Assembly (NCBI GenBank): GCA_016584305.1 | Contig: JACEEZ010019064.1 | Location: 57,501-121,500 of the forward strand | Reading direction: 5' to 3' | Origin: Chionoecetes opilio | Lineage: Eukaryota; Arthropoda; Malacostraca; Decapoda; Majidae | DNA length: 64,000 nt | Shown: positions 35,356-47,204 of the stretch, piece after piece | Layout: each line of letters opens with the position of its first letter | Numbering within the stretch: the stretch's first letter is position 1 | Position numbers and translations under genes: made by a program | Notes under the pieces: model-generated | Told to the model about the DNA's origin: nothing | The model's database searches: none | Seen by the model: only the letters and a program-made list of their open reading frames with translations

Positions 35356-35901
35356 AATGAAGATATAACACCAGCGCAGCGGTAGAAACAATTTCTGATT
35401 GTTTTATTGGAAAACGTTTCGGCTCTCACACATAAGCACATCATCAGCCTAAATCGGATACAATAATTTGTTTTTGTTAAAAATTGAAAATCATACAAAT
35501 TTATAACAAATGTTCTTGCGTCCATTCTAACAACGGCCTAACCTAAAATAAAATTAAAAATTCTAAAACCATAATAAAAAATTACTACAACTACAATCCA
35601 ACATAAGCAGTGGAGATGGGCTTTCCCATATGGTTTAAAAGCCCACAAGCAGCGGTGACATTGAAGCTGCCCTATTGTGCGCAAAGGGATGGTTTGTGTG
35701 GTGGTGAGGAGGCTCTAAAACATTTTGGGTTAGGCATTTTGAAATGGCAAATCATGTTTATAGTTTTTGTATATTTTCATGTTTAAACAAACAAAAATTG
35801 TATTCCGATTTTAGGCGTATGATGGCTTATGTATAGCCGAAACGTTCCATAAATAAACAATCAAAAGAGGGTCTACCCAGCGCTGGGTATATCTTCATGA
35901 T
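35356..35901. mobile_element. element with about 110-bp terminal inverted repeats
   Basis: Both ends start ATGAAGATATAmCC-CAGCGC and the inverted repeats continue for about 110 bases with shared GATTGTTT, ACGTTTCGGCT, CATAAGC, CATCAT and CCTAAA-TCGG blocks. The interior of about 320 bases is non-coding. Long TIRs without ORF suggest a foldback or MITE-type transposon; the superfamily is not clear. Confidence 0.65.
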
Positions 35902-36190
35902 ATATATATATGTATTATATATATATATATATATATATAGATTATCATTAGAGAAGATATATATATGATATACTATGTAATTATAGAGAGATGAGAGATA
36001 TATATTATACCCCCTATAGAGATAGATTCTGATAGTCATAGTACGAGTACGATACTTCTATATATTACTATCCCCTCGGCATACTATATATAGTATATCA
36101 TTAGATCCCCATTATAGTATTATAGTATATACTACTATATCACTATATTAATATCATAACTATGTTCATTATTAGTATAAGACTATCACC
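35895..36190. repeat. AT-rich low-complexity tract
   Basis: (TA)n at about 35900-35940 grades into irregular TATAC/TATAG sequence. Confidence 0.8.
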
Positions 36191-36554
36191 AGTATAATAG
36201 TTGATCATGAAATCTTATCTCACACACATTTCCTATGCTCGTGTAAAAAGAGAACCGATTGATATTAGTTGATGGATAACTTATATATTTTCTTAACATA
36301 TTTCTGTCTCGAAAAACATGGAATATCAATCATGAAACATTGAAAGGAAAACACAAATCCGAGTCAAGGACAACGTGTGCTGTCAGAAGGTACTAAAACA
36401 TGATGTTGTCTAATAATGATGCATGTAGTGAAACATGTATTTTAATATTAAAACAATTTCTATAAAATTACTGTTATATGATAATTTATAGAATGTTGAA
36501 ACAAACAAGAACTACCTCGAAATTAAAAACTTTAAATGGACCAAAGTATCATAT

Positions 36555-36725
36555 TACTAGACTATCATATATATATATATAGATATATAGATATATATAT
36601 ACTATAGAATATAACTTATGAATATATATATTATACATATATATATTATATATATATATAATAATAATATATATCCTATATATCCTATATAGATTATAAA
36701 TCAATACTAATAGGATTATGATGAT
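36555..36725. repeat. AT-rich low-complexity tract
   Basis: (TA)n and ATAG/TATAC mixture of about 170 bases. Confidence 0.8.
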
Positions 36726-36839
36726 ATATGTAAATTATGGAAGAAAAACAATAAACTATAGTGTTGATATAATAGAAGTGTTACACAGGCCTAATAACGC
36801 CTAATCTGTTATGTCCGGAACAACAGATTACTAATAAGG

Positions 36840-37335
36840 TAAAAACAATTGTTACCAGCACCTACGCCCCACAGTTTACCACAATCACCTTCGGAGAGGT
36901 ACTGCTGCGCTGCATCACACCGCCTTCCAGGGCCACCACCACCTTGGCCGAAGACACAAGGTATGCCAGGCACAACACTCTCGGCCAGGACTTGGTGGTG
37001 TATGTTGAACAGAGCACCCAGGGCACGGCTGCATTCACAACCTCCCCCACACATCCCCTGCATTGCATGAGTCCCCGTACTCACCCTTGTTAAGGTCGGG
37101 CAAACCGGGCGAGGTCACTTCCCCCCCATTGTTAGGATATATTTACCTCCACACAAACTCTCCCCAGGCTGTCCCTTCCTCCAGACCTCCGACATGATGT
37201 CCCGTTGTAGCGGGGACCCGCTTGCCCGTACACAACAGCAGGAAACTGTCTGCCCATCGGGCGGTTGTCGGGGCTCAGACGGATAAAGACCCGACGTGAC
37301 TCGAGGAGATTTCCCGTGTCGATGGCGGCCAGCTA
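36840..37335. other. GC-rich exon-like segment, strand uncertain
   Basis: A GC-rich island in AT-rich surroundings. On the minus strand, 37333-37134 is open for about 65 codons (RVFIRLSPDNRPMGRQFPAV within it), preceded by an acceptor-like AATTAG and followed by GAG|GTAAAT; a second donor-like AAGG|GTGAGT lies near 37086. At 36840-37080 all frames are open on both strands, so coding cannot be assigned. I recognise no domain. Possibly exons of a host gene, possibly chance. Confidence 0.2.
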
Positions 37336-37828
37336 ATTATCTAGAACACAGGCAGGGGGAGCGGCCGCTACCACAGTCGTTCCACCCTGTAACGCAGCAA
37401 GATTATCTATGTACACTGCAGGCGATACAACACACACATACACACACACAAGACATGGAAATAGACCCAAGAAAAAAGACCAAGAAAGTCTTACGTCAAT
37501 GAAAACTGAGAAAAACAAATCTGACAAAGAAGTAGCTACAGTGATCAAACAAAAGAAAATTTGGATAGATACTAACAGTGGACAAAAATAATTGTTGTCA
37601 TCATTTTTGGTTTTAGAGAAAAACTGCCCAAGAAATAACATAGGAGAAGAGGAAGAAAGAAGTGTCGGGCAAAGAAAATTAAAGTACAGTAGTAGAAAGA
37701 AAATACCCGGAGATAGAAGAAGAAATAGGAAGAGAACACAGGTTAGGCACAATATGAGGAGGGAGGGTCCCGCCCCTTAAAAAGTTTAAGTTTAGGTCAC
37801 AAGCTACAGCACTAGATAATGTCTAAGG
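37336..37828. other. no recognisable feature
   Basis: A-rich sequence with short CACACA stretches near 37430-37450; no supported gene. Confidence 0.4.
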
Positions 37829-40720
37829 CAGTGTTCTCAACCTTGCAAGCTTGTGGAGCCCTGCATACCACTTATGTGGATGTACAGGGGCCATGGTACG
37901 GGAGAGAATAGGATAGTGTCATTTTACATGTGTATGTAGAATCGGTCAGATAAAAGGTTTTATTTTCACAGAACTGGTGTGTAATTATTATCAGATGTTT
38001 TCATTGTACAAAACATGATACAAAAATAAAAAAAATTTAAATCAGTGTATATTTACGAAATTGTGGAAAATAGTAAAAACTTCACTTCTAGAAAACAGAA
38101 TAATGAGGCTTTCAAAATGGTAAGACTCTTATTTAGCGACTCTGAAAAATTGGTTACAAATAACACGGTCATATAAAAAGTTTCCCACATTAATGTTGTT
38201 TATGATCAATAACTTTTTCTTTATCTGCAAGGATGTGTTTATGGTTCACTTATATGTGATACTTGCGCTGAATGCCGGCAGTGATGTCATCAATGCGTGG
38301 GGGTAGTCTTGATAAACTGACACGCATTTCATCTCGACCCATGGGAACAGATTTTGTAAATGTCTTCTTCGGTGTGAAGAATGTCTTCGTCACTTAATTG
38401 GTACCCGTCAAACACAGTTTTGAGCCGCCGCGACCGGGATATCGTCGCACCGCGGTGAATGTAAAGAAAACGAAAGACCAAGCACAGACAATGGTCTTAC
38501 TCATTCCCTTTCCGGGCGCGTCAGCGCTATCTCCTCCGTCACTTTCACCACATATTGGATACGATAAAAGATATTCAGTGACTCTGTGTATTACTTTTAC
38601 TTGTTTATGACGACATATCCTTTGTGCGTAATAAAAAAGAGTGGCTTTGGAAATGTGTTATTTTGTCAGGGAGACACAGGCGGGCCCTGGGCAGAGCGGT
38701 GAACATGGCGTTGGCACGCGCGCGCTGAGACATGAGGGGCGGAGCGGGGCGGCGGCAGGGCAAGGCGCGCTGGCACACCGAGGGGAGGACGCGCCCGTGC
38801 GGAGCAGGGCAGACGTGTTTTTGTACTTTGCATGAATTCCAGTCACGACTCACTCTCCTGGATTTTGAGACACTAAAACTATTTATTTGTCCCCAACCCA
38901 CAGTTTAACGCGCATCTCCTTTTCTGAAGGAACACTACATTGTTGCAAAGCACGACGTGGCCCAGTTATTGTTTGACTACCTCCTCAGCATACCAACCTT
39001 ACATTGTGATCCGGGACTTCCGTACAGGAAGGGAAGAAGCCGGCCAAGGATCGTCAACTGTTACCCTGCCGTCCTCGCTGTTAGTCGCAAGGCATCTGAA
39101 CTCGTAGTCTAACGGTCCGCCCCATGGGAAGGCTCACCAAAGGGAAAGTTAAACAATCCTGGCCCTTAATCTTGACCTATACTTCAAGTGATGTCATGGC
39201 TGAAAAGCTTGACTCAAATAGGTGGTGGTGGTGAAAGGCTAACAACACTTCATAGCTGCTCCATTAGAAAATCGGGAAACTCAATCTATGAAAAACATTG
39301 AGCCCAGAAGGTTTTCTAGGGGCCCTGCACTGAATCGAAGTCTGACATTTACTATCAGATGATAGGTCAATGAGCTATCTGTCTCACATAATTTTGGACT
39401 GTGATCGTGCTTCGTGAGCTTCACTCAATATTCTCAATGAAGGGGTTATCCCACTGGTAAGAAGCAGCCTGCTCCTCAGTTAACTCGGGAAATAGCTGGT
39501 TGAATTTTTGTCCACCCCTTGAAGGCTGCAATGATTTAATCTGTGCTTCTGACTACTGCACATCTATGACTCGTCTTGAATGCAATGCAGCATATTTTCA
39601 AACTACAATGATTCCTGACAAGGTACGAACACGCCACCAACTTGAGCTTTCTTATTGAAAGCCTTCAACTTTTGGTAGTGAGAAATGTGTTGTGTTTGCA
39701 CCTGCATTGCTTTGTTCACGTTATGTACTTCACTCCGAATATGTCTCCAGGTACGTTACCTCAGCGAAGAACCACTATCATCATTAAAGAAATCTGCACA
39801 AGCCCTATCAGGCTTCTCTCCGAGAGGATGTACACAGCTTCCTCCCTTAGGCACTGAAATGCGTAGCCCCCCCCCTCTGTCTTCTTAGTGATGAGGCATC
39901 CGCCCGCGGGAACAACCATCTCACCTCTGTTACTATGATCAAATAAGTAGACGATTATAAGTCCTGCACATACTTCCTCACAGCAAGAGGTGCAGCAAAA
40001 AGTCTGGAATTTGACGGTGTGGGTTGGCCCTTTTTTTCTTGAAACGAAGTAGTTTACAATTGTACAGCAGCGTCTTCATAAACTCCGTTGAAAGCCCCGG
40101 GCCCGGGCGGCTCCAAGCTTTTGCAGCGCGAACAATCTCTGGTGCAAAAAAAACTGTGAGTGGCAAATGGCATGGGATAGCGAAGAAGCAACCTTCATAA
40201 TTATTTTGGGTCAACACGACCTCCCCTGTTTTAGTCCTGCAGTCTGGCTGCGGCCATCAGTACATATTCAGATGCAATTAGTCCAGCTGATTTTCCTTCT
40301 CCTATAAAGTTATCCAGAGTTTGAAACACGTCTAATTCATTGTAGTTGTTGTTCTCATATCTTTTGCAAAACCAAAAATTCTCTCGTAAACTCAGTCACC
40401 CAACATATAGCGAACAGACGCCAGTATAGTTTAGATGTGACATTTGGACACATCGGTTGTGATTCATCCAGGCTTGGATGCAAGTCATTGTTACCGGAGG
40501 ACGTGCAGGTGCATTGTCTCCAGTGTGTCTTCAAGACATGGATGAGATGCGTGCAGTTTCACAGTGTCAGTAGATATTTGGAATTTTTGTTAATGCCTAG
40601 CTTTTTCATCCCCTTGCATTTCCCTGACAAATTTCAATTGCACAAAAGCATGATCCATTTTCCCAATTTGTGTGAGCATTTCGTTGGCACACAACAATTT
40701 TTCTGAGCCACAATATATGA
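37829..40720 (-). pseudogene. decayed hAT transposase (ZBED-like)
   Basis: CAGTGTTCTCAACCTTGC at 37829 is a hAT-type terminal repeat. On the minus strand, broken frames match a hAT transposase of the kind found in ZBED5/FAM200-like proteins. Near 39250-39150 is HHHHLFESSFSAMTSLEV, the 'LCExxFSxMTxxK' block of the C-terminal dimerisation region; before it, around 39370, LIDLSSDSKCQ; near 39520-39420, KFNQLFPEL; near 40130-40050, a block like 'LHREAL...LKxVL...VNFIKS'. Many stops and frameshifts interrupt the reading. The opposite terminal repeat was not found, so the right boundary is approximate. hAT transposases cut and paste DNA with a DDE nuclease; this copy is dead. Confidence 0.6.
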
Positions 40721-41278
40721 GATCTTAAGTTGTTGTTTGTCTATCGGGCCTCCAGCAGGGGAGGACCAGGGCTAGCTTGAGCCCTGTCAGAGAGATGCTT
40801 TGATGTCGACAGAGGTGGAGTGCGTTTGACGGTGGCAGCCTAGTGCGGCAGCGCGCGGCGGCGCTAGGCTGCGGGCAAAAAAAAAACGGGAGGCGAGGGG
40901 CATGGCCACACTCGCCGTTCCGGAAAGAGAGGAGAGTGTCCGTGCTGCTGGCGTGCGGACAGGTTGGCTTGTCCATCCTGACGAGGAGGCGGGGCACTCA
41001 GCAGGTACACTCTCCGTGTGGGGGGGGGGGGGCGCAGCAGGCATGCTACGCGTCGGGGATGAGGGGGAAGAGTGGCCATGAGGGGGCTGCCCGGCCCGCT
41101 GCCATGGGGGTTGGCTTGTTATCCCAGCCAGGAGCTCCGGTAGGCGGTGACTGCTGGCTCCAACTCTGGAGATCTTAAGCAGTTCTTTTTATCCGCAGTG
41201 GTAGTGGCCTTTAACCCGACTTGTGCACTGCGCAGTTCTTTAGCTTTGCACCAAAAAAATTATCTTGACTTATCCTTG
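40721..41278. other. GC-rich spacer
   Basis: Includes a GC-rich stretch (about 40840-41130) giving overlapping frames on both strands. No motif support for a gene. Confidence 0.4.
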
Positions 41279-41280
41279 TA

Positions 41281-43750
41281 CAGGAAAATACCTTTTATCC
41301 GGATATATCCGGACTTCCGGGTAGCCGATTAATGGAAAAGTCCGGTTAATGGGTATGTATACTTACGAAAGATGCATTTACTAAAAATAAACATAATATT
41401 GTATGATTGTTTCTCTTACCTTATTAGTAGATCATTGTAGAACTGTAATTCACCATAAATAGACATGCCCAGCCCAACATAGCACTCCTGTTCTTGTTGA
41501 CTATGCACGTATAAATGACACTCCCGTAATGTAGTACCGTAAATTATAAACTAAAGAAACTCAATTGCGTATATGCAAAGACTTTTAACACAAAATTATA
41601 TACTAAAGGAACACTATTTTTTTCTTCTATTTTATTTGTTTATTGTACTTACTGTATTTGTTTAGGGCTAGGCAGTCTGGTCAGAAAACTCCAGGTCCGG
41701 GTCGTCTGGGTTGTCTGACAGTGGTGATAGTGGCTCATCAGGACTGAGTCTTGGACAGATGATGGTCCAGGCACAGCAGGATCGGCTGTAGTTGATGGCC
41801 CGGCACAGATACTGGCGCTTGTCTTTGTTTCATTGCGCGGTGCGAACATTGTTTTGATATCGGTCTGCTGAGTGCTTTGCGACGTTCATGTAAAGTCTTG
41901 TTTTGTAACATTATATGTTGCATGACTTCTTGGAGAGATATAAATTGGTGACGTTGTGCAAAGTTGATGTAATTTGAAGCCGTAAGTGCTGATTCCCATG
42001 ACACTTAACGGTTTCATCTTCCTCCTCACTTTCGCTCCCAGACGTTACCTGCTCATTTAAATTTTTTACGGCTGCACTTATTTGGTCGTCATCCATACTC
42101 ATTGTCACAGAAATATCTTCATCAACTGCAAACCACTCATCTAGTATATTTTCATCCATTCCTGCCATGTCGATGTGAGAGTCTTTGGAAGCCATCAGCT
42201 CACGGATTTGATCATATACTTTGTCTGACTCGTCCTCAGTAACTGTCGGGAATCCTTCGAATTCGGGTTCGTCCGATTTCTCACCAACGTCCATGACTTG
42301 GGGCCATAATTTGCGCCAGCTTCGCTGCAGAGTGATTGGCTTTACACTATCCCATGCAAAAGACAACATGTATATGGCATCCTTGATGGTGATTGTTTTT
42401 TTGGAATTCAGGAATGGTGCCCTCATAATTCACAAGGCGTCTCATGAAATCTCTACGGTACAACATTTTAGCATTTTGGATAACGCCCTGATCCATCGGC
42501 TGCAAGATACTGGTCACATTAGGGGGCAGGTAAATCACAAACATATTTCTGCTTCTTAACTTGTCTGCAGGAGGATGAGCTTTACAATTGTCAAGAAAAA
42601 GCACAATTGTAGTGTTTTCAGGACGTCCCGTTTTTCTTAAATGTTCTTTTACACTAGGGACAAATACATGAAAAAACCACCAGGTCAATATTTCAGCATC
42701 CATCCATGAACTTTTCTGGTTTTGTAGTCAACTGGAAGGTGTACAATTCCCTTCAGGCAGGAGGCTTCCCATACTTGCCGATCACCAAATAATTACCCTG
42801 TGAGTACCGGCGCCATTAGCACACAACAGTAAAGTTAGCCTCTCCTTGTTTGCTTTGTACCCAACTGCAGTCTTTTCATGTGCCAGAGCCAATGTGGTCT
42901 TTGGCAGACATCTGTAGAAAGCTCCGGTCTCGTCTGCATTGTAGATTTGTTCAGGGGTCAAATTATATTTCGCAACTGTTCTTGTAAAATAGTCCCGAAA
43001 GTCACTTGCAGCATTTTCATCAGCCGACTTTTTTTCTCCACTAACATCCAGCTTTCTAATACCATGGCGAATCTTGAATTTATTAACCCTCCAATCGTGT
43101 AACCACACTTCGACGGACCCCCATTTTTTCATGGAAAGATTTTGCTTTTTCAATAATCAAAGGGCCACTAACGCAAGTTTCCTTCCCATGGTTTTAGGGC
43201 CAACCACTCTACACTGCCTTGTCTACCTCTCCTGCTTTGGTTTTCGTAACGTTTTCCGCGATTCCACGCCTAGTCAGTCTCAGACTTCAAATAAAATTGC
43301 TTTAGTTTGTTTAGCCTGTGCTTTTATATCGTACATAGTTGACATGCCAATATTATATTGTTCTAGAATATTTTGTCTCCTTTCCCCACTTTCAAGTCTT
43401 GGCAAATGTCTAGTTTGGTCTTTAATCGATAATACGACCACGTTTACGTGTTATTTTTTTTGCCGTAACTTTCGGCGTGTTGAAAGTACGGATGACTCAA
43501 AATACCACTCGGTCGTCGGGTAGCACTGACCTTGCCCACGGACTGATAGACACTGAATTATCATAGCGCATGGCGCATTATGGCGGGAATAAACAGGTGG
43601 CGATAGGTGGCGCTCACGTCTATGGCTGCAAAATTAAAAGTTAAATATTTCGTTACTTTTTTATTTTTTAATACTATTTACTTACCTGCCACAAATTCCG
43701 GTTATTGGTTATTCCGGTTGTTGGGTATCCGGATAAAAGGTATTTTCCTG
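41281..43750 (-). mobile_element. full-length Tigger/pogo DNA transposon
   Basis: The 25-bp terminal inverted repeats are perfect: both ends begin CAGGAAAATACCTTTTATCC and continue GGATA. TA lies outside each end (41279-41280 and 43751-43752), the target duplication of the Tc1/mariner superfamily. The 2470-base length fits one transposase ORF, which runs on the minus strand. Further inside, ATTCCGG/TTCCGGG subterminal words repeat near both ends. Confidence 0.92.
41900..43540 (-). pseudogene. Tigger/jerky-like transposase, frameshifted
   Basis: The minus-strand frames, read from high to low coordinates, give the domain order of a CENP-B/jerky/Tigger transposase. First comes an N-terminal helix-turn-helix (about 43500-43290; ERRQNILEQYNIGMSTMYDI is recognisable), then a second CENP-B-type HTH region (about 43230-43040), then a DDE catalytic core with Asp in [12 protein letters not shown] (42934), Asp in [12 protein letters not shown] (42592) and Asp in [12 protein letters not shown] (42493). 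The last two are 33 residues apart, in the range for Tigger. An acidic tail with SGSESEEEDE ends the protein. Frame changes near 43140, 42705-42780, 42350-42425 and 42000 interrupt it, so this copy is inactive. The core would bind the TIRs and cut at TA. Confidence 0.85.
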
Positions 43751-43752
43751 TA

Positions 43753-44200
43753 TCGAGTTCAATTATGTTTCGTTTTTAAGCTAAGAACATTTCCTATATC
43801 ATACAATGTTAAAAAAAATACACTAGCGTGAAAATAACTTACAAAACCTCGAGTTAGAAGTGAAAAAAAATAAAAATAACACCTTGCGGCAAAAAATAAT
43901 ATGCCAAATATCAACTTATCATCCTAGAAGATTTTTCTACATTCCATGACATAGCTGAATAAATTTCCTTTCCAATGAAGTATAATATATTGTAATTCAC
44001 TCAAAAATAAAGCCATACAACGAAGTGAAAGATAGCGTAAAGTTTTTTTTTTTAATAATTATATTGTATAATATAATATTATACAATATTATATTACACA
44101 AAATATATTTTAATATAATATATTGTAATTCCTTCCAACGGTCAAGTGAATCTCACGTCTTTTTAAAAATTTTAATAAATATTTTAAAATATTATTTTTG
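43753..44200. other. AT-rich spacer
   Basis: AT-rich sequence with short TATAATATTATA palindromic words near 44060-44120, leading into the 46-bp array. Confidence 0.5.
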
Positions 44201-44510
44201 GATGACGCTCAAAGACGTCATTTGTACGTATGGCCTACACGTACCAGATGACGCTCAAAGACGTCATCTGTACGTATGGCCTACACGTACCGGATGACGC
44301 TCAAAGACGTCATCTGTACGTATGGCCTACACGTACCGGATGACGCTCAAAGACGTCATTTGTACGTATGGCCTACACGTACCGGATGACGCTCAAAGAC
44401 GTCATTTGTACGTATGGCTACACGGTACCGGATGACGTCAAAGACGTCATTTGTCACGTATGCTACACGTACCGGCTGACGCCTTCAAAGAAGTAATTTC
44501 TGTACGGAAA
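44201..44510. repeat. 46-bp tandem array with internal inverted motifs
   Basis: About 6.7 copies begin at 44201, 44247, 44293, 44339, 44385, about 44431 and about 44473. Each unit contains TGACGCTCAAAGACGTCA (TGACG...CGTCA inverted) and GTACGTATGGCCTACACGTA (GTACGT...ACGTAC inverted). The first five copies are nearly identical; the last two carry indels. Confidence 0.93.
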
Positions 44511-44969
44511 GGGGTAAGAATGAAATTCTAAATTCTTAAAAGACTGACAGGTTTGAATGTTGATAACTGCTCATTATTGGTATTTTTTTAATCAGTGCAT
44601 AGTCATTGGATTAAAAACGTTTATTGGAAGTTGAATTTCTTTATAAAAAAAAAAATTGCAGTTTGATCGAGCTATGGATCTGAAAATGGGCTAGTATTAT
44701 TTCGGCATAGACATCCTTTGGACAAAACAATCATGACCAATCTACCAGTAATTAAGAAATATGTGTAAACGCTCCCCTTAATATTTTGCGAGACAACATT
44801 GTAATTTAGCATGGAAAAATATCAATAGAAGGGATCTTTTATTAAGTTTCCATTGATATATTTCGTTTTCTGATAATGAATTAGCACCATGCATAAACTA
44901 GCGTTAACTAAAAAAATAAAATCATTCAATCGGATCGGCATTAGTAAAAAAGTGTTCATGAATACAGTA

Positions 44970-46195
44970 GACTATTGTTTTTATCGTCTAAATGATACAT
45001 GTTATCTCGTAAACGTTTGTTTCTATAAATTATCAAATAAAAAACAGTAAAACCACACTAAAGAAATGCCCATTATGAGAGAGTGAATATGATAGAAACT
45101 TATATTCAATTATGCATGAACTTATATGTCACTAAAATCTTCGCCATTGATATTGTGCGAGACACATATACATGACAACATCAATAGAAGCGGACTTTTA
45201 TTAGCTTTCCATTGCTATTATTGTCTTTTTCTGAGTACAGTGGACCTTGAATTACGAGGGCACCTAAATTACGAGTTTTCTGAGTTAGTTACGAGCAGTT
45301 TGCTCGGTCAATTTTTTGCTTTGTGTGCGAGCCAAATCAGATTACGAGCGATTTTGTTTTGTTTTTGTTTTTGTTATTTGTTTGTATTCGTTTGTTACGA
45401 GCGAGCTTCAGATACGCGCCGCTAGTGGCGCAGCGAACGCCACAACATCAGCCCAGCATCCGCGTCTCACTCGTTCACTTAACGGAGTTACCTCGCCGTG
45501 GAAGCATCTCTGTGGTTGGGCTCACCACAGGCGAATGAAACTGGGTGCGAGGTGAGTGCAGTACGTTTAGCGGCAGATTCACCAACATGGTATTCCAACA
45601 GTAATACACAGAGTATAAACACTGGGAATGAAAAAAGGGCGGTTAGGGTGAGTGCCCAGTCCAGGTCTATAGCGCTACAGTAAACAAAAATTGGTGGTTT
45701 TTTGGGGCTGGAACGGATTAATGGAATTTCAATTAATTGCAATGGGGAAAATTGATTTGATATACAAGCAAATTGAGTTACGACCTCGATCAATGAACTA
45801 ATTAAACTCGTAACTCAAGGTACCACTGTAAATGAATTAGCACCATGCATAAATTAGCGTTAACTAAATAAATAACATCATCATTCGGGTAATTTTTCTC
45901 ATTGATGATGTTATTTATTTAGTTCACGCTAATTTATGGATGGTGCGAATTCATTTATCAGAAAACAAAATATATCAACGGAAAGCTAATAAAATTCCGC
46001 TTCTATTGATATTTTTCATGTAAACGTTTTCTCGCAAAATATTAAATGGCGAAGAGTTTAAGTGAATAAGTGACTGTTCATGCATATTTCTTCAGTCATA
46101 ATGGCATTTCTTTAGTGTGTTTCACTGTTTTTTTATTTGATAATATTATAGAACAAACATTTACGAAGATAATACTGTATTATTTACTGTAAACC
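44970..46195. mobile_element. large palindromic (foldback) element
   Basis: The left arm (about 44970-45235 continued at 45829-45880) and the right arm (about 45901-46195) are imperfect reverse complements around a 20-base loop. Shared blocks include AACGTTTGTTCTATA-type, AAGAAATGCCCATTATGA-type, ATCAATAGAAGCGGA, TTATTAGCTTTCC and AATTAGCGT-AACTAAATAAATAA. A partial extra copy of the inner arm lies at about 44762-44910. There is no coding capacity. A MITE interrupts the left arm. Confidence 0.75.
45238..45828. mobile_element. Tigger-type MITE inside the palindrome arm
   Basis: The left end CAGTGGACCTTGAATTACGA and the right end, reverse complement CAGTGGTACCTTGAGTTACG, are inverted repeats flanked by TA (45236-45237 and 45829-45830). 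The length is 591 bases. CAGTGGtACCTTGA-TTACGAG termini are typical of Tigger-derived MITEs. The other arm of the host palindrome keeps the uninterrupted site (CTGATAAATGAATT). Confidence 0.85.
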
Positions 46196-46329
46196 ATAAG
46201 GAAGGGAAATGGGAGTGATGTTTGAAAAATGTCAGGAATCGCGGCATTGGCGTCCACTGGAAATGGCCCAACTGAGTCGCAAGTCCCAGTAATTACAGTA
46301 GTCTTTGATCCGGACCAAAAATGGGAATA

Positions 46330-46500
46330 GGCGGCCATTGTATGGTCCCCATATAAAAAGAGCATGTGAAAAAGTTGGAGAGGATACAGAGAATCTCGGC
46401 AACAAAGGAATGCTACCAGAGCTAGAAGAACTTTTATTAGAAAGGGTTTGAAGGAAATAAAGTTAAGAAACATAAGGAGAAATGAGGACCATGCCATTCA
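46330..46500 (+). pseudogene. LINE RT C-terminal fragment
   Basis: On the plus strand AAIVWSPYKK is followed, after a frameshift, by HVKKLERIQRISATKECYQS and KGLKEIKLRNIRRNEDH. This is the 'LEYxxxxWSPYxxxxxxxLExIQRxxT' region downstream of the palm of non-LTR reverse transcriptases. It is short, broken and oriented against the LINE beginning at 46560. Confidence 0.5.
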
Positions 46501-47204
46501 TTCACCACCATATTTGTACACAGTTTTCCCTATATCTTTTTGTTAAAGCTACGTTTTCCAGCTTGAATCCGGTACTTCTTGTTTACCCTGGTTAATAGCA
46601 GTATAGAACTTTCCTACAAAACCTCTCCTTTATTAAATCCTTTTATCCACTTTGAAAAAACTTCCTATCAGCTGCCCCTTACTCTGCGTCTCTCGAGTGA
46701 GGGTAATTTTAATAACTTCAATCTCTTTTCATAACTAAAGAAGCAAGCCCTTGATAATTTGGTCATCCTTCTCGCACTGTTCTAACAAGGGCTAACATCC
46801 TGTAAGATGAAGACCAAAACTGAACGCACTAGTCTAGGTGAGGTCTGACTAGAGCCAGGATAAAGCTTTAGAATAAACTTCCGACACTTCTCTATTTTAA
46901 AAATATACTAATGAATCCAACACTTATTAGCTCTATTTCTAGCCATCAATACATTGTCTACTAGGTCTGAGGTCTGGTGAGCTCACCCTCATTCAAGATA
47001 CGTTTCACCTTCTGATTTTTTCAGCGAACATTGCTTATGGATTTATCTATTACAGGGTTTTCTTCTACCCAAAACATTCATAACGCTGCACTTATCATAT
47101 TAAAGTCCATCTGCCATCTGACTACCCACTCATTAAGGTTATCTACTCTCCTGCAATATGTTTACATCAGACGTGATCCCATAATCCTAGCCACCTTAGT
47201 ACAC

